A stretch of DNA of 64,000 bases from Phoenix dactylifera (taxonomy: Eukaryota; Streptophyta; Magnoliopsida; Arecales; Arecaceae). The notes under the pieces are model-generated. The model was not told the origin of the DNA, did no database searches, and saw nothing but the letters and a program-made list of their open reading frames with translations. This document shows positions 36,353 to 55,823 of the stretch, in pieces; positions within the stretch are counted from its first letter, which is position 1, and each line of letters opens with the position of its first letter. The position numbers and the translations under genes were made by a program. The DNA is taken from assembly GCF_009389715.1 (NCBI RefSeq), contig NC_052409.1, positions 2,396,001 to 2,460,000 on the forward strand, written 5' to 3'.

Positions 36353-38480
36353 TTTTCGATGTAACCTTTTCTTTTCTCCCCCCTTTGTATTGAATGCTTG
36401 GTAGAGTTGTTGCCTGTAAAGTCTTCCATGGTTCTAGGGTTTTTATTGGTTCCTTCCAGATTTCATGTGCAGCCTTTTTTTTGTTCTGTTTTACTTTAAC
36501 CGGTGCTTGGCACATGCAATGCACAGGAGGATGATCTTAGTTTTTTCTAGATGTTGATGCAAACATGTTGGTGTACTTTGGAGAACGGTAGCTTGCGCTT
36601 GTTTTTCAGGCGATTTATGGTTGCATCCCAGCCTGCTGGCGGGTGGTAATTCCTTGTTCCACATTCCAAAGTGGTTCTGTGATGGCACCATGATCTCCTC
36701 CGGGAACCTGCAGGCTATGTTGGCTTTGAAGGATGGACGCATCCAGGCCTGAAGGGTTGCATCTTTGTAGTCAGCCGGAGTGAACAAGACGTCAAAACGT
36801 TTCGACGATGGCATCTGACAACAGAGCGAACTATAAAAGATAAATGCCCGTTCCCCCTTATGGATATGGCTATGGCTATGGCCACAGAAGACCAACGTGC
36901 ATGAGGAGAAATTCTAAGACACAAGTTCGAACTTGAGGATTGGAATGCGTCAAAAGTTTACTGAAGTCACGGTGCAGCATATCAATCTTCAAGCTATATA
37001 AGGATGTTCATGGGATGCCTCTGAATCTGAGCTAATAAATTTCAATTGGGCATTTAAAACTGAGATGGTTCCTCGAGTACTTTTATTCTGTTGGAAACTT
37101 GGGTGTAATCGTCTTTCACTTGAAGCTGTTTCACGCTAGCAAGGTCTCTGGAGATCTGAAAGCATCGTCTTCGATTTGTATGCTGTACCCTGGCTTTAGA
37201 GGTCTGGACAACTCTTCGAGCTCAAACATTCCTAATTTTATTTGAGGCTCTGTTTACTATGCTGGTTGGACCGCCCGGAATGACTAGAGTTTTCAGCAAC
37301 AAATTCGTGGAGGCAAGGAAGCTAGCTGAGACTGCCTTTAGACTGGCTACAGAGTTCCATCAAGCTGCTGCTGACTCAAAACATACCTTCCCAGAAAGGA
37401 TCGTTCCTTGTATCCAGCCCATCTATCTATTTATTACTCGATCCATCCTGGTTTCTGGGCAGTCCCCACGCCCGAAGAGATGGACGAGAGTCCAGGAGCA
37501 TTCCTCTGGTGCTGGATTCAGCCTCAGAAGGTGCTTGTCAGCTAGACTCTTCCTCACGCTCTGCTGTGGCGCTGCATTGGGAAGGAGTACGTGCTGCCCC
37601 ACTTCTGTTGCTTGGCTAACCGGCCTGCCTCAACCTGTCCTCAAAACTCTTCGTATCCCATCTTAGCTTATGAGGATCTCCGCATCCTACTTTCATATTT
37701 TATTGACTTGTTTGGTTTGCATGGAAAAATTTTTTATTAAATAATTTTTTCTGATTATATAATGCTTAAAAAATAATTTTGCATATTTAGTTGATATATA
37801 AAAATAATATATTTTAAAATATGGTTGAGTATCTATTTTCTTAAAAAAAAATTATGCAAGATACCTATTTGTACCCTACTATATCATGAAGACTAAGGTT
37901 ATATTTAGAAAAAAAAACTACTCTAATTCCCACCCAATAAAAAAAAAGTGACTTTCTATATTCCATATAATTTTTTAAATAAAATATAAAAATTTTATTT
38001 CCTTAAAAATTATTTTTATTTTTTTAAAAAAATTAACTAAATATAATATTTTTTATTTTTTTATTGGCCATATTTTTTTCCTCCGCTTGTTATTTATGAT
38101 TTCATATTGCTTTTTTTTTTTAATCTTTTTCTAACTAAGGGGGAAATGCGAGGTAACACAAGCACTCGGGAGCAACGATTCTAAGTTTTATAAAACAAGC
38201 AAGAAGAGAACCACAGTTCATTCGAAAATTTCAAAATATTAGCAGACGCTGAACTCGCATCAACCCTCCCTAGCGCCCCCCGCAAGCGGCCGTTCATCCC
38301 TAAACAGGCACTAATCTCGGACTTCTAGGAGTGTTGTGGATATTGATGTTGGCTTATTATTTATTCTTCCCCCCCAAAAAAAAAACACGACGGACTGCCG
38401 AATCCCGATGACGCTCAGCATCATCATGCTCGTTAGGAAAAAAAATCCTCCCTGGGCTTCTCTTCTCACCCTCTTCGTCG
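36353..38480. other. Intergenic between BAH gene and DUF3527 gene
   Basis: The first several hundred bases are probably the 3' UTR of the BAH-domain gene. A stretch at 37260-37665 is open on the plus strand (135 codons) but matches no family I know. Positions 37680-38130 are very AT-rich. Nothing else is supported. Confidence 0.35.
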
Positions 38481-39898
38481 CGTGCAAGGTACCCTTCTTT
38501 GCCTTTGGCTTGCTTCCCGCTGGGTTTTCGGTGGATTTCACACAACAAAAGTTAGGATTTTGTTAGCCGTCGTCTTCCATTTCCATGATGCAATACTGCT
38601 TTCTTCATCACGAAAGGTGGCTCTTTTATGTCTCTTTATGGTCCCCCCGTCTCTTTTAGTTTGCTGGGAATGGGGACTTGGGGCCATTTAATCAGTATTA
38701 ATGCTATCTTAGACTGGAATGCAAGTCTATATGATAGCTTCAGCCCCGATGTCCATTTTCAGTTTTGCATTTAAACTACTTTCTCAGTGAAAAGGGGGAT
38801 GCTGCAAAATAATCGCTTTTTAAGATTTGTTGGCTTGTTTGCTTCCCATCTGGGTTTCGTTCCTGCACTGCATTCCGTTAGCTCCATTTTTGCCCAGCAA
38901 TCTTTGAGAAGATCTGCTCTGGCTTCTGCGTTTCAATCATAGCAAATGGGTATCAGTTCGCTTGGATCCGGATTTAGTTCTATAGATTTGTTTAGTGAGT
39001 TTTCTTCTCTTTCTTCTTAGTTAGCTTAGTTTGTTCGAGGTGTAGATAAATCAGGGTTAGATATCATGCAATAGGATGTGAATACTGAAGCAAAGATCGA
39101 ACTTTTGTTAATGGTAGGTAGGGAACTTGATTCGCATTTCATTCTAACTCATTTTTTTACCTTTGATGTGCTCTTGATATAGAATACAGAGGAGAGAGCA
39201 CCATTAAGTTCTAGTTATGGCCTTGGCGAATATTAGTGACTGTTTTTGTGTTCATATTTCAAAGTAGCGTTGCTCTTTGAATATGTTCAGGTTATATCTT
39301 TGGTGTTTGATTTAGCTAATTATGTCTTCAATTAAGTTCGTTTTGCTTCGATAAAATTAACTTGCATTACTTAAGGGCAATGTGTAGATTTTATACTACG
39401 ATGCAGACAACTGACCGTTAGGTAGTGTGTTAGACTGTCAGCGCATCCCTTTGCGTGTATTTCATGAATTTTTCACTGTCTATTCTTCTGATTTTGCATT
39501 TTAGCACCATTCATTTCATGCTCCTTAGCTTGCTGCCTGTAAGTCTCATTTACACTTTGAAATTTGAATAAATCTTTTCTTGGCAAGTAGTCGCATGTTA
39601 TCTCTGGCCATTCAAAAAAATCCATATGTACTGCTTGCTTTGTTTTTCCCATTATTATAATTATTCTCTGGTTTCCATCTTCTTCAGTATGTAATTTTTG
39701 CTCTTTTATCAATGGATGGTGACTATCTTGTATTGTACGATTAAAACACAAATAAGTAGGCTTTTTAATAAATCCCTGAAAGTTTGCCAAATCTTGTTAC
39801 AACTAGGTGATGTTTTTGCTGAAAGATAACATGAATAACAAATGAAATGCAAGATATTCTGCTTGCTTCCACTCAAATGAAATCTTTTTTCCCTTCAG

Positions 39899-42800
39899 GT
39901 TACAATTGATCAAGCCATGTTTATATTTTTGAGATGCAAACAGCAGGTATCAAGTTTTGTTTACTAAGTTTATTATTATTGATCAAGCCATGTGATCCAA
40001 TCGGGAAGAAAGGAAGATTTTCTTCAACCCGCTCAAAAGAAAACTAGAAGAAGATGGAGGAATATCAAAAGTAGCGCTTGAGTCCCCCTTTTTTTAATTG
40101 ATTCATTAAAAAAAGAGGTACATAGCCTCTATTTATAATGTGAGGTCTACCCTAACACAATTTGAGTCGGATTTCTCTTCTTAATCATAGGACTTTTTTT
40201 TCTAAAATAGATATTTCTAGTAGAAAAAAACTGAAACTCTCGAGGAAGTAGATTTCAACTTCTACATCAACTCTACCTTCTGCCGCTCCATCTTATTCTT
40301 ATCGAATAGAGAGCTACCTCCGGTTAAAGTCTTACCAAAAAAAAAGGTTTAACTGGCCTGTTTCGGGGCCTAAATGATGAAATTTTGTCTCGATTCAACC
40401 TCGAGGTTGGCCCAAAGTTGTAGATCTCAAAAAGATATCTAATTTTAGAAAAAAAAATCATTCAATCGAGCATTGTATGACTAAGTTATGGCATCCGGAA
40501 GTTTGGCATGCGACTCGGCTTTTCGATATGGCGGATCTTGCTTCTGCACCCTGTTCAGCCCTGCTCGTAGTGGTCAAAGTGGTCACATTGAGTCTGAAGA
40601 TCCTCCTGAATCACCATGTTGTATCGGGTCACAGTCCTTAAGTTTGGCAAGGACACATTTACCCTTATTTATAATTTCAACATCAGTTCTTTTTCTGATG
40701 ACTTACATATTTCCTTCTCCTATATGCTTGGTAATAGAACATATGCCGGATATTTCTTCCATGCTTGACTTTTAGTGCCCATTCTTATGTTTTGAACGTC
40801 TAGCAAGGAAGAAATTGACTGTTACTATTCTCTTAGCTGAGCAAAAGCAGTCATGCATGTAATTATTGGTCAAATTTGAAAATTGCTTCAAAAATATCAA
40901 ACAAATAAAATTTAAATCTTATGACATGATATATTCAGGGTGGATATTTTCCCCTTACATGACCTGGTTCACTTATGGTCATTGCAGGTCAGCACAAGCA
41001 TGGGGCTAGATGTAGCTTTGGAATGTGAAAATTGCTGCCAAGCAGCATCGAGGCTTAAAATTGTTCATCCTTCTTCTGACAACAGTCCGAAAGAAGAGGA
41101 AAGTATAGAATGGAAAGCCTTGAGGAAGAAATATTACTTAAAAAACTTGAATGGTGACTTCTGCAAATTTAGCTGCAGTAACTCTCCTAGTTCTCATTGC
41201 AAAAGCATGCCTGCTAGGCCTGTGAGACGAAGTTTGAAAGACAATGACGTTTTTAAGAGGGGTTCTGTATATCAAAGCTCTAGGGAGATAAGAAGAATGA
41301 GAAAGTCAAGAGAGGGGAGAAGGAATGTAAAACTCACCCACAGTGGTAAAGGTTTTATATCCTTTGAGATTATTGATTCCTTGTCTCATATTTTCCAGAA
41401 TGAAGCTAGTCACTGTCGGCAGGAAAAGATATCACCATGTGCTTCTCTAGATGCAAAGGTAAAATCAGCACCTACTGACACAAGCCTCTCAATTCAAACA
41501 AGGTCTATTGAACCTACTGATGTGCCCTTGTTACCCGAAGAGCACTCAAAAGTCAAAAGTTTATACCCAAGTTTTATCTCAGCAGAAAATAGTTCAGCAT
41601 TCCCTTCTGCAAATGCAGGTCTTGAGCTATTTGGAAGAGGATTAGTTCAAAAGTCAAATTTAAAAGGCAATCAAAAAGTGCTTGGTGCTGAGAATGGCAA
41701 TGAAGCCCTTCATGAGCAAGACATGGTAGACACCTTGACCAAGTCATTTTCAGCGAAGGTGGGAATATCTTATCCACCTTGTCAGTTAGAAAGAGATCTG
41801 TTCAGAGTCAGCACAAAAACTTGGCTTAACCCTCTCAAGAAGATGTTGAATCCTATCATGAAATCCAAATCTCAGCGAAATCCATCACTTCTGGAAAGAG
41901 AAGATACTGGTGTCAGAACAACTGATTCTGCTAACATGAGGAGAAATAGTATGTACTGCAAGTTTTTATCAAATGATTTTCTGAAGGCAACAGAGAAGTT
42001 GGAACCAATTGTGAGAGTGATTAAAAGAGACCAAGGGTCAGTTCCAAGTTCTTCGCCGGTTCATGTACAAGGTACTCTTAGATTGAATTATAAGCATGGT
42101 ACTCCATATTTTGAATTCTCAACAAAAGTCCCAGATGATGCTCTTTCTGCAAAGGCATGGAAAACGGATAATGCATTTAATTGGGTCTACACCTTATACA
42201 GCTGTAAAAAGAGAGGTAATAACATTGGGTCAGGGAAAAAGGACAAGAAGGGAGAGTCTTTTCCGTTGATTGGCCAGATGCAAGTTTCTACTTATTTGTG
42301 CTTAGAAACGAGTTGCAATGCCACTTCCAATCAATCGACTGTGACAGAGTTTATTTTATATGACATTGCGCAGGCAAGAAGGAGTCTTGCAGTTGAAGAA
42401 AGATCTCAGTGTTCTTCCATTCAACCTTTGGACATTAGTGCTGGTGACTTGGTTGTAGGTGGTCCTTTAGAGGCAAATTGTTCAACAGAGCCAGCAAATT
42501 GCCAGTATCCTGTTAGACATGCTTTGAGCGAGTGTGACTATGATGCTTCATCTTTTTACCCCTGGGAACCTGCAGACTTGCATTCACACCTTGAAATTGC
42601 AGCTATTGTAATTCAGATTCCCTCAAATAAAAAGGAAAGCACCAAGAATGTGGAAATGAATGCAAACATCACAAGAGAACACCTGAACTTATCAAGTGTT
42701 TCGACCATTGATCAAATAAGAGGAACCATATCCAGCAGATGGAATCCTGCAAATGTGAAGGTGGTCACTCCAAGTGGCACACATGGGTTGGCAGCCACTG

Positions 42801-43999
42801 AAAAAGGTGGCCCTTCGTCATTACTTGATAGATGGAGATCTGGTGGAGGCTGTGATTGTGGTGGCTGGGATATGGCCTGTCCAATTTTTGTTTTTGGCAA
42901 TTCAAGCGGTGTTGTGGCTGATTGTCCAACCATGGGAAGTCAACCCCCTATTGCATTATTTTGTCAGGTATATCCATGTGCATTTTTCTTTTATTTGATA
43001 AAATAAATTGGTTTAAGCATGCATACAGTTCTGTCCTCAAAGACTGAAAGCAAGTTAAAGACGATGAATGACTTTCAGTAATATGTGAATTGATCATCAG
43101 AAAATATATCGAGCTTCCATTAACTTTGCAATATGGAATCTATTAACTTTCCATACCCAAAAAGTTTCACCTAGATTGATCTAAAATGGCTAAAAATACC
43201 ATGATAGTGATCAGGGAAGTAGACACATCAATTGGAATGGGATTCATTAGCAATTTTGTCAAAAAATAGTCTGTGGCCTCCAAGAGTACCTCTATCAATT
43301 ACTCTCTGATGGTGGCTGATTAAAATGACTAGACATGATTTTTTACATATTTTGGCAGATAATATCATATGGGAACTGAAGATCGTATCAACTAAATCTA
43401 CCACTACAATCTCAGATTGTGCGTCTCAAACCTACCTGATATATTACAATGATTTTGCTGTTCGATTCATCAGAATATTTTTTCCTTTAATATACATGGA
43501 ATATCACTGGATGAATCTTTCTATCCTTTTGTTCTGATTTCTGGCATCATATAATTAGTTGGAGGGCAAAAGATATTAGAATTCTTTAAACCAAGTGTAT
43601 CATGCATCGACTAAAGATATTAGTCAAATTATATCGCTTAATATCCTCTTAGCATTACAATTTGTTTTTATGGTGCAAATACCAGAACCATGCTCTTGTT
43701 TGGCTTCTCGGAACTTGTCATATCTTTGTATACATTACAATTTTCACTGTGTCAATTTTTTTTCACAGGGAAGAAAAGAAAAGATTTCTGCTTTGTCTAT
43801 TAGCCCTGATGGGGGAGGACTCTATTCAGTCCATTTTCATGCACAACTGTCTGCTTTACAAGCATTCTCAATTTGCATTGCTCTATTGCACAGTTCAGTA
43901 ACTTCTCCACCGGTCGATGAGCAGAGCAGGCAGAGGTTACATTCTGATTTGCTGAAGTTGCCACCCAGGGAGCAAGTGAGACACTTACAAAGGCAGTAA
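39899..43999 (+). CDS. DUF3527 domain protein (plant-specific, unknown function)
   Basis: The main coding exon has ATG at 41000 (MGLDVALECENCC) and runs to 42967. After a 0.8-kb intron, the last exon is 43769-43999, giving 732 residues. The acceptor before the main exon is at 40986-40987. A small exon at 39899-39946 with good splice sites also holds an in-frame ATG at 39917 that would add MFIFLRCKQQVSTS. Which start is used is open; homologues as I recall begin near the MGLD-type start. The N-terminal half is Ser/Lys-rich and probably disordered. The DUF3527-type region covers roughly residue 330 to the end: HVQGTLRLNYKHGTPYFEFS, FNWVYTLYSCKKR, EFILYDIAQARRSL, then DRWRSGGGCDCGGWDMACPI and GGLYSVHFHAQLSALQAFSI. 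A further noncoding exon probably ends near 38489 (CGTGCAAG before GTACCC). No break is seen. Confidence 0.88.
39978..40780. mobile_element. Possible old LTR-like fragment in the intron before the DUF3527 main exon
   Basis: The stretch around 40360-40520 has phrases typical of plant LTR ends and their flanks (AAAGTTGTAGATCTC, then AGTTATGGCATCCGGAAG). A TATTTATAATG word near 40133 might be a promoter relic. No coding parts of an element are seen. The fragment is old and decayed, and its ends are uncertain. An unrelated intronic sequence remains possible. Confidence 0.3.
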
Positions 44000-44012
44000 A
44001 AAACCAAAGAGA

Positions 44013-44018
44013 AATAAA
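44013..44018 (+). promoter_or_regulatory. Candidate poly(A) signal AATAAA of the DUF3527 gene
   Basis: A canonical AATAAA lies 14 bases after the stop codon. That is close for a plant 3' UTR, so another signal downstream may be the one used. Confidence 0.3.
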
Positions 44019-45379
44019 CTACAAAGAAGAGAGTCAAATAGGTCCACCATTGTTAGTTCCTAACCTGCACTTCTGTTTCAAGGGAAGGAGTACATATGGC
44101 GAGAGTGTGAAGAATACGATCAAACCGAATGCCAGGAACGTGGATCTAGAGCCACACCAACTTGCCAAAATCTGCTAAGAGTGGATATGGGACCTTGAAT
44201 CTCATGGAGACGGTATAAATTTCAACTGGTTGTACCTGTCATCTGCACAGAAGTCTTGTGGTTGCACCCTGCCTTTGAATCCTGTGGATGGTCTACCTGG
44301 CTTGGACACAGGTAACAGGTACTGAAAGATGGCGCATGCGTCAAGACTCAAGTAGATGCATGTCAACATGGTTTGTTTAAAATGAGCGACATTAGCAAGA
44401 TAAACTCCGGCATGGCCCTATGTGGTTTGGCGCAGTTCTGGCCTAACAATTGAAGAGGTTTGGCAAAGGTTTGGCCTACCATACAGCTTAGCTTACGATC
44501 TTGAAGAGGATTGCCCAAAAAAGTAAGTTACCGTGTAGATTATAATAATGAAGGCAGCTTAGCCCATATTGTTTATTATCTAGGAAGAGCCATGCATCTG
44601 CATTTTGTCGATTCATAATTGTTGCCTCACTTTGCTGGTTTGTTCTTCCAAAATATTTTATGCTGTGAATATGATGCTGTAATTGCACAATGGAGTTCAA
44701 CCCAGCAGCTTTCAAAGACTCTTTTATCAACTTGCGCAACTCTATTCATTCTAGTTTCTGATTCAATTAACATATCACACAGGTTTCATGGTAAGATTTT
44801 TAAGAAATAAATGAAGAGTTGATTTCTACCAATAAGTTCACGAGAAATGTGTTTGCTTGCTGTAATGTTTTATGATAACATGGGAATGTATCTATATGCC
44901 TTCATTTGTCACAAAAGGCCTTTGGTCACAGGGATTCAAACTCACGGGAGATTAGGAAGTTGTTAGACCCTGAATTTGAAAGGACTCAGCTGGAGTCCCA
45001 GGACTACCAAAAGAAGTCTCGGTGACTGGAGTTTTCCTTTCCCCTGGTTTATGCGAGAACTTGAATGTAAGTTTTTTTTTTTCTCTTGGTGCAAGTGAGA
45101 CATGAATTTTGGTAATTTAATTCAAAAGAACGGTTACCTTAGAAATAATAAAAAAATAGAAAAATGGTTTTGTAAGTTAAAAATTAAACAAATAGAAAAA
45201 ATAAATAAAGAACGGTTCTATAAGCTAAAAAGTTTTAAAAATAGAGATAATTAAAAAAGAATGGTGGTTTTGTAAGTTAAAATGATATTTTGTACATTAA
45301 AAATTAAAAATAGTAAAATGGTTTTTTGTAAGTTAAAAAGAAGATTAAAATATAAAAATAAAAAAAATAAAAAATAGCG
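44019..45379. other. Intergenic between DUF3527 gene and tRNA-Cys, with an A/T-rich degenerate repeat
   Basis: The first part is probable 3' flank of the DUF3527 gene. From about 45060 to 45370 the sequence is A-rich and quasi-repetitive. GGTTTTGTAAGTTAAAA recurs near 45164, 45267 and 45324, with related GGTTCTATAAGCTAAAA near 45213. This is a decayed tandem or simple repeat ending at the tRNA gene. Confidence 0.5.
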
Positions 45380-45451
45380 AGGGCCCTACCGGGTTCGAAC
45401 CGGTGACCTCTTGATCTGCAGTCAAATGCTCTACCACTGAGCTAAGGACCC
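45380..45451 (-). tRNA. trnC-GCA: tRNA-Cys (anticodon GCA)
   Basis: Read on the minus strand this is a 72-nt tRNA starting GGGTCCTTAGCTCAGTGG and ending CCGGTAGGGCCCT. The acceptor stem GGGTCCT/AGGGCCC pairs fully with one U-G. The A box is TAGCTCAGTGG, the anticodon loop CTGCAGA carries GCA, and the B box is GGTTCGAACC with a five-pair T stem. There is no intron and CCA is not encoded, as in eukaryotic nuclear genes. Just downstream on the minus strand is a run of six or more T (45368-45375 region), the usual pol III terminator. It closely matches the standard plant tRNA-Cys(GCA) and looks functional. Confidence 0.95.
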
Positions 45452-47792
45452 GGTCTAGTGCATCAATTTTCTATGAGCATTTTCAGGTTATCAGTGCACT
45501 TTATAGTCATCCGCAAAATTCTCTACTTCACAACCTAATTCAGATGGATAAACCCGGGCGGGTTTGGGGTGTCAACCCTCGTTCCAACCCCAGAAACTCT
45601 ATCCTGATTTCGCAGTCTTTGGCTGAGATGGAGAGGGCTGGGTATATGATAATGGGATGAAGTTAGAGCTCCTCTCTAGTCTTATTATTATTTTATTTTA
45701 TTTTATTTTATAAAAAAATCTCATATGTCGTGCATCTACTTTGTCCCTACTTGACCAAACCAATAAGTCCCATAGGAAATCAATAGTCTACAAATAATTA
45801 GTTGCATCAAATATAATATTTTTTTTATTTCCGAGACAAAAAAGAAGGAGAAAGTAATATCAAATTATCACCTTCATTTGTGAATCAGTTGGTTGTCTTA
45901 GAATTGCTCCTTATATATAGTCCCATCAGTTGTCCAGTTGTGTGACATTTTGTTCACCTAGCATTTTCCAACCCGTCGATAAAGAACAGGCCAGTTTCAG
46001 AAACAAGCTTAGGTCTACACCTAAGCGCAGTAAGTATTGCGAAAAAGGCTTAATAAAAATTATAGACTAGATTTTAATTGCTAGACCAACAGGTGGAAAG
46101 CAAGTTAGTAAAAGATTCAGGGAAACACCTTTCTCAATTCAATCCAATGGTGGCGTATTGTCAGTAATCGCTTAAATAATAAATCTAAAATGATATCGGT
46201 CTCCTTTCATATCTCTAAAAGGAAGAAAAAAGCAGCAGCATCTCTTAAAATTTAATCCAAGCAAAGCTGTAGAAGACAAGATTTCAATCTCCTTCACCTT
46301 GAGAGCAAGATTTGTTTTATGTCTGTAAAAATTAAAAAAAACCTCTATAAGTTTTCACATGAAGTGGGTTCGCCTAAGTTTGATGGCTAGAGATATCGCT
46401 TGCCAAATATCTGGGTCTGAATCAACTACCAAAAAGAATATATGGCTCTAAATCATTGGATGGATATCGATTGCTTGAATATCTTTAGGGGATACATTAG
46501 AGTAATTCCCGTTGGAGGAGTGAGAGACCACACCAAGGCAACAGTAGAAGGCAGTCTTCTTGCACCGTGGCCTCTCTCACCTATAATGCAGGATCTGATT
46601 TTTAACATGATGCAGGATCACGCAAGAAGCTATTTGTATACTTTTTTAAGTAGATGTTTAATTATTACCGTACTTCCTTTCCTTTTAGAACCAAATGAAT
46701 AGAGGATCGATTTGATTTAATCGACTCTTTGTTGTTCGACTGCCTCTCTCATTTCATACTATTGCAGGATCAGAAGAGAAACCGTAAACTCCTAATACGG
46801 GCTTCACGCTTACTGGAGGCAGTTGATACAGCCCTGTTACAGAGTTTTACGTCCGCATCACCATTCCATTCAGGTCTTGAAGCCTTGAGAAAACAGCAAT
46901 AGCGCTGTTTTAAGCCTACCATACATGGTAATAATGAACTTGGGAACCACAAATGCAAAAAGATCATCTGTACAAAAAACGGGACATCGCCGCTAAAAAA
47001 GAAGAAAAAGATCGGTCCCATGTAACATTTACATTATGATGGGATGTCGCGTGTACCGTGGAATGCAGGGAAATTCTGTTTCCAATGGGCCCTAGCATTT
47101 GAACATAAAGCTGTTCCAATGTCCATCTAGAAAGGCAACTGATTATTTTCCAGTTTCAAGCAATTCCCACTTTTAAGGCCCATAAAGAAAAAGGAACTCG
47201 TAGTCCAATGCAAACGACATAAGAACCACCATCAAAGAATCTCCACATCACTACACGTTAAACTCACTCCAAGATACATAAGCTTTCAGCAAATGTTCTT
47301 CCAGAAGGAAACCAACAATCCTCAGGAAAAAAAAAACAATAAGGACCCACAGATGACAAAAAAGAAACGCATTGACAAATTTAGATCATTCCACTGCTGT
47401 ACACTGTTACATGCCTACCAGCAAGATGGACATTACAACACACGACCTTGTAAAACAACAGTACAATACCTAAAACTAGGGATCAAGGATCAAGCTTTCC
47501 CATTTTCCTTGGCAGACTTATTATTAGTTTGCAATTTCTTTCGGGGACACTATGCCGGTCGTTGCTTCCATATATACATAAATGATACATATGGAGAGGA
47601 GAGGTGTACAACAACAGGGGGTCATGCAGCATGCCAGCCACCATGTTAATGAAAAAAAAACTGCTTCAATATCCAAAGATTGTTGCCGTGTATGTGCCTA
47701 AACCTGAAACAGGAAGCCCTTAAATCATTCAATCAACTGCCTATCATTGGTATTCATACACATTTGCAGAAAAATTGAAGTTGGATATATCC
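45452..47792. other. Intergenic between tRNA-Cys and the BSK gene
   Basis: About 2.3 kb of ordinary AT-rich DNA. Open stretches on the plus strand near 46442-46702 and 47293-47649 match no family I know and lack gene context. No RNA gene or clear repeat was seen. Confidence 0.35.
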
Positions 47793-47798
47793 TTTATT
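47793..47798 (-). promoter_or_regulatory. Candidate poly(A) signal AATAAA of the BSK gene
   Basis: On the minus strand AATAAA lies about 75 bases after the BSK stop codon, a plausible position for a plant 3' UTR. Confidence 0.35.
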
Positions 47799-47869
47799 TC
47801 AAAATTCAATATTTCTACAGGGGACAATACCTGAAAAGTTGGGCCCTTCATCAACCAATTATCATTTAA

Positions 47870-55367
<7,498 letters not shown>

Positions 55368-55467
55368 NNNNNNNNNNNNNNNNNNNNNNNNNNNNNNNNN
55401 NNNNNNNNNNNNNNNNNNNNNNNNNNNNNNNNNNNNNNNNNNNNNNNNNNNNNNNNNNNNNNNNNNN
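55368..55467. other. Assembly gap, exactly 100 N
   Basis: A run of exactly 100 N, the conventional length for a scaffold gap of unknown true size. The BSK gene on its left and the RING gene on its right both lose their 5' parts here. Confidence 0.98.
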
Positions 55468-55518
55468 TTAACCATCTAGCGCTTAGAAGTCAACGTCGCA
55501 CTCTCTTGTTCTTTCCAG

Positions 55519-55823
55519 GGGTGAGCGAAGGAATTATCTCAGGATGGATCCAAATGGAGCCAAGTGAGGAAAGGGACTTGTTGTGTCTGCTGCGACAGTC
55601 CTATTGATTCCCTTCTGTACAGGTGTATTTCCTTGCTTGAGATGCATAACTAGGTTCACGTGTATTTTTGCTGGGATACTCATATATGCTCTTTTGCTGC
55701 CTCAGATGTGGGCACATGTGTACCTGTTCAAAATGTGCTAATGAGTTAGTTCGAGGTGGAGGCAAGTGCCCACTATGCCGCGCACCCATTGCCGAGGTGA
55801 TCCGAGCCTATTCTATACTGTAA
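55519..55823 (+). CDS. RING-HC (C3HC4) E3 ubiquitin ligase, last two exons only
   Basis: Two exons, 55519-55622 and 55706-55823, encode a C-terminal RING finger: [35 protein letters not shown], then [19 protein letters not shown] and stop. Cys and His spacing fits C3HC4, with the His in CGHM. Ending right after the RING with EVIRAY is typical of a plant family of RING proteins with long disordered or coiled-coil N-termini. The splice junction (phase 2) is clean. At the start of the first exon the expected upstream protein reads VSEGIIS in one frame and [11 protein letters not shown] in another, so there is a one-base frame change near 55540. The rest of the gene should lie in the gap. Substrate unknown. 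Confidence 0.85.

Noticed and set aside
36491-36895. 134-codon open stretch on the minus strand
   Set aside because: It overlaps the probable 3' UTR of the BAH-domain gene on the opposite strand, and no known domain is visible.
37259-37666. 135-codon open stretch on the plus strand after the BAH gene
   Set aside because: Matches no family I know, has no neighbours that suggest a gene, and codon use looks random toward its end.
47293-47649. 118-codon open stretch on the plus strand next to the BSK 3' end
   Set aside because: Lys/Asn-rich start from A-runs and no known domain; a chance open frame is the simpler reading.
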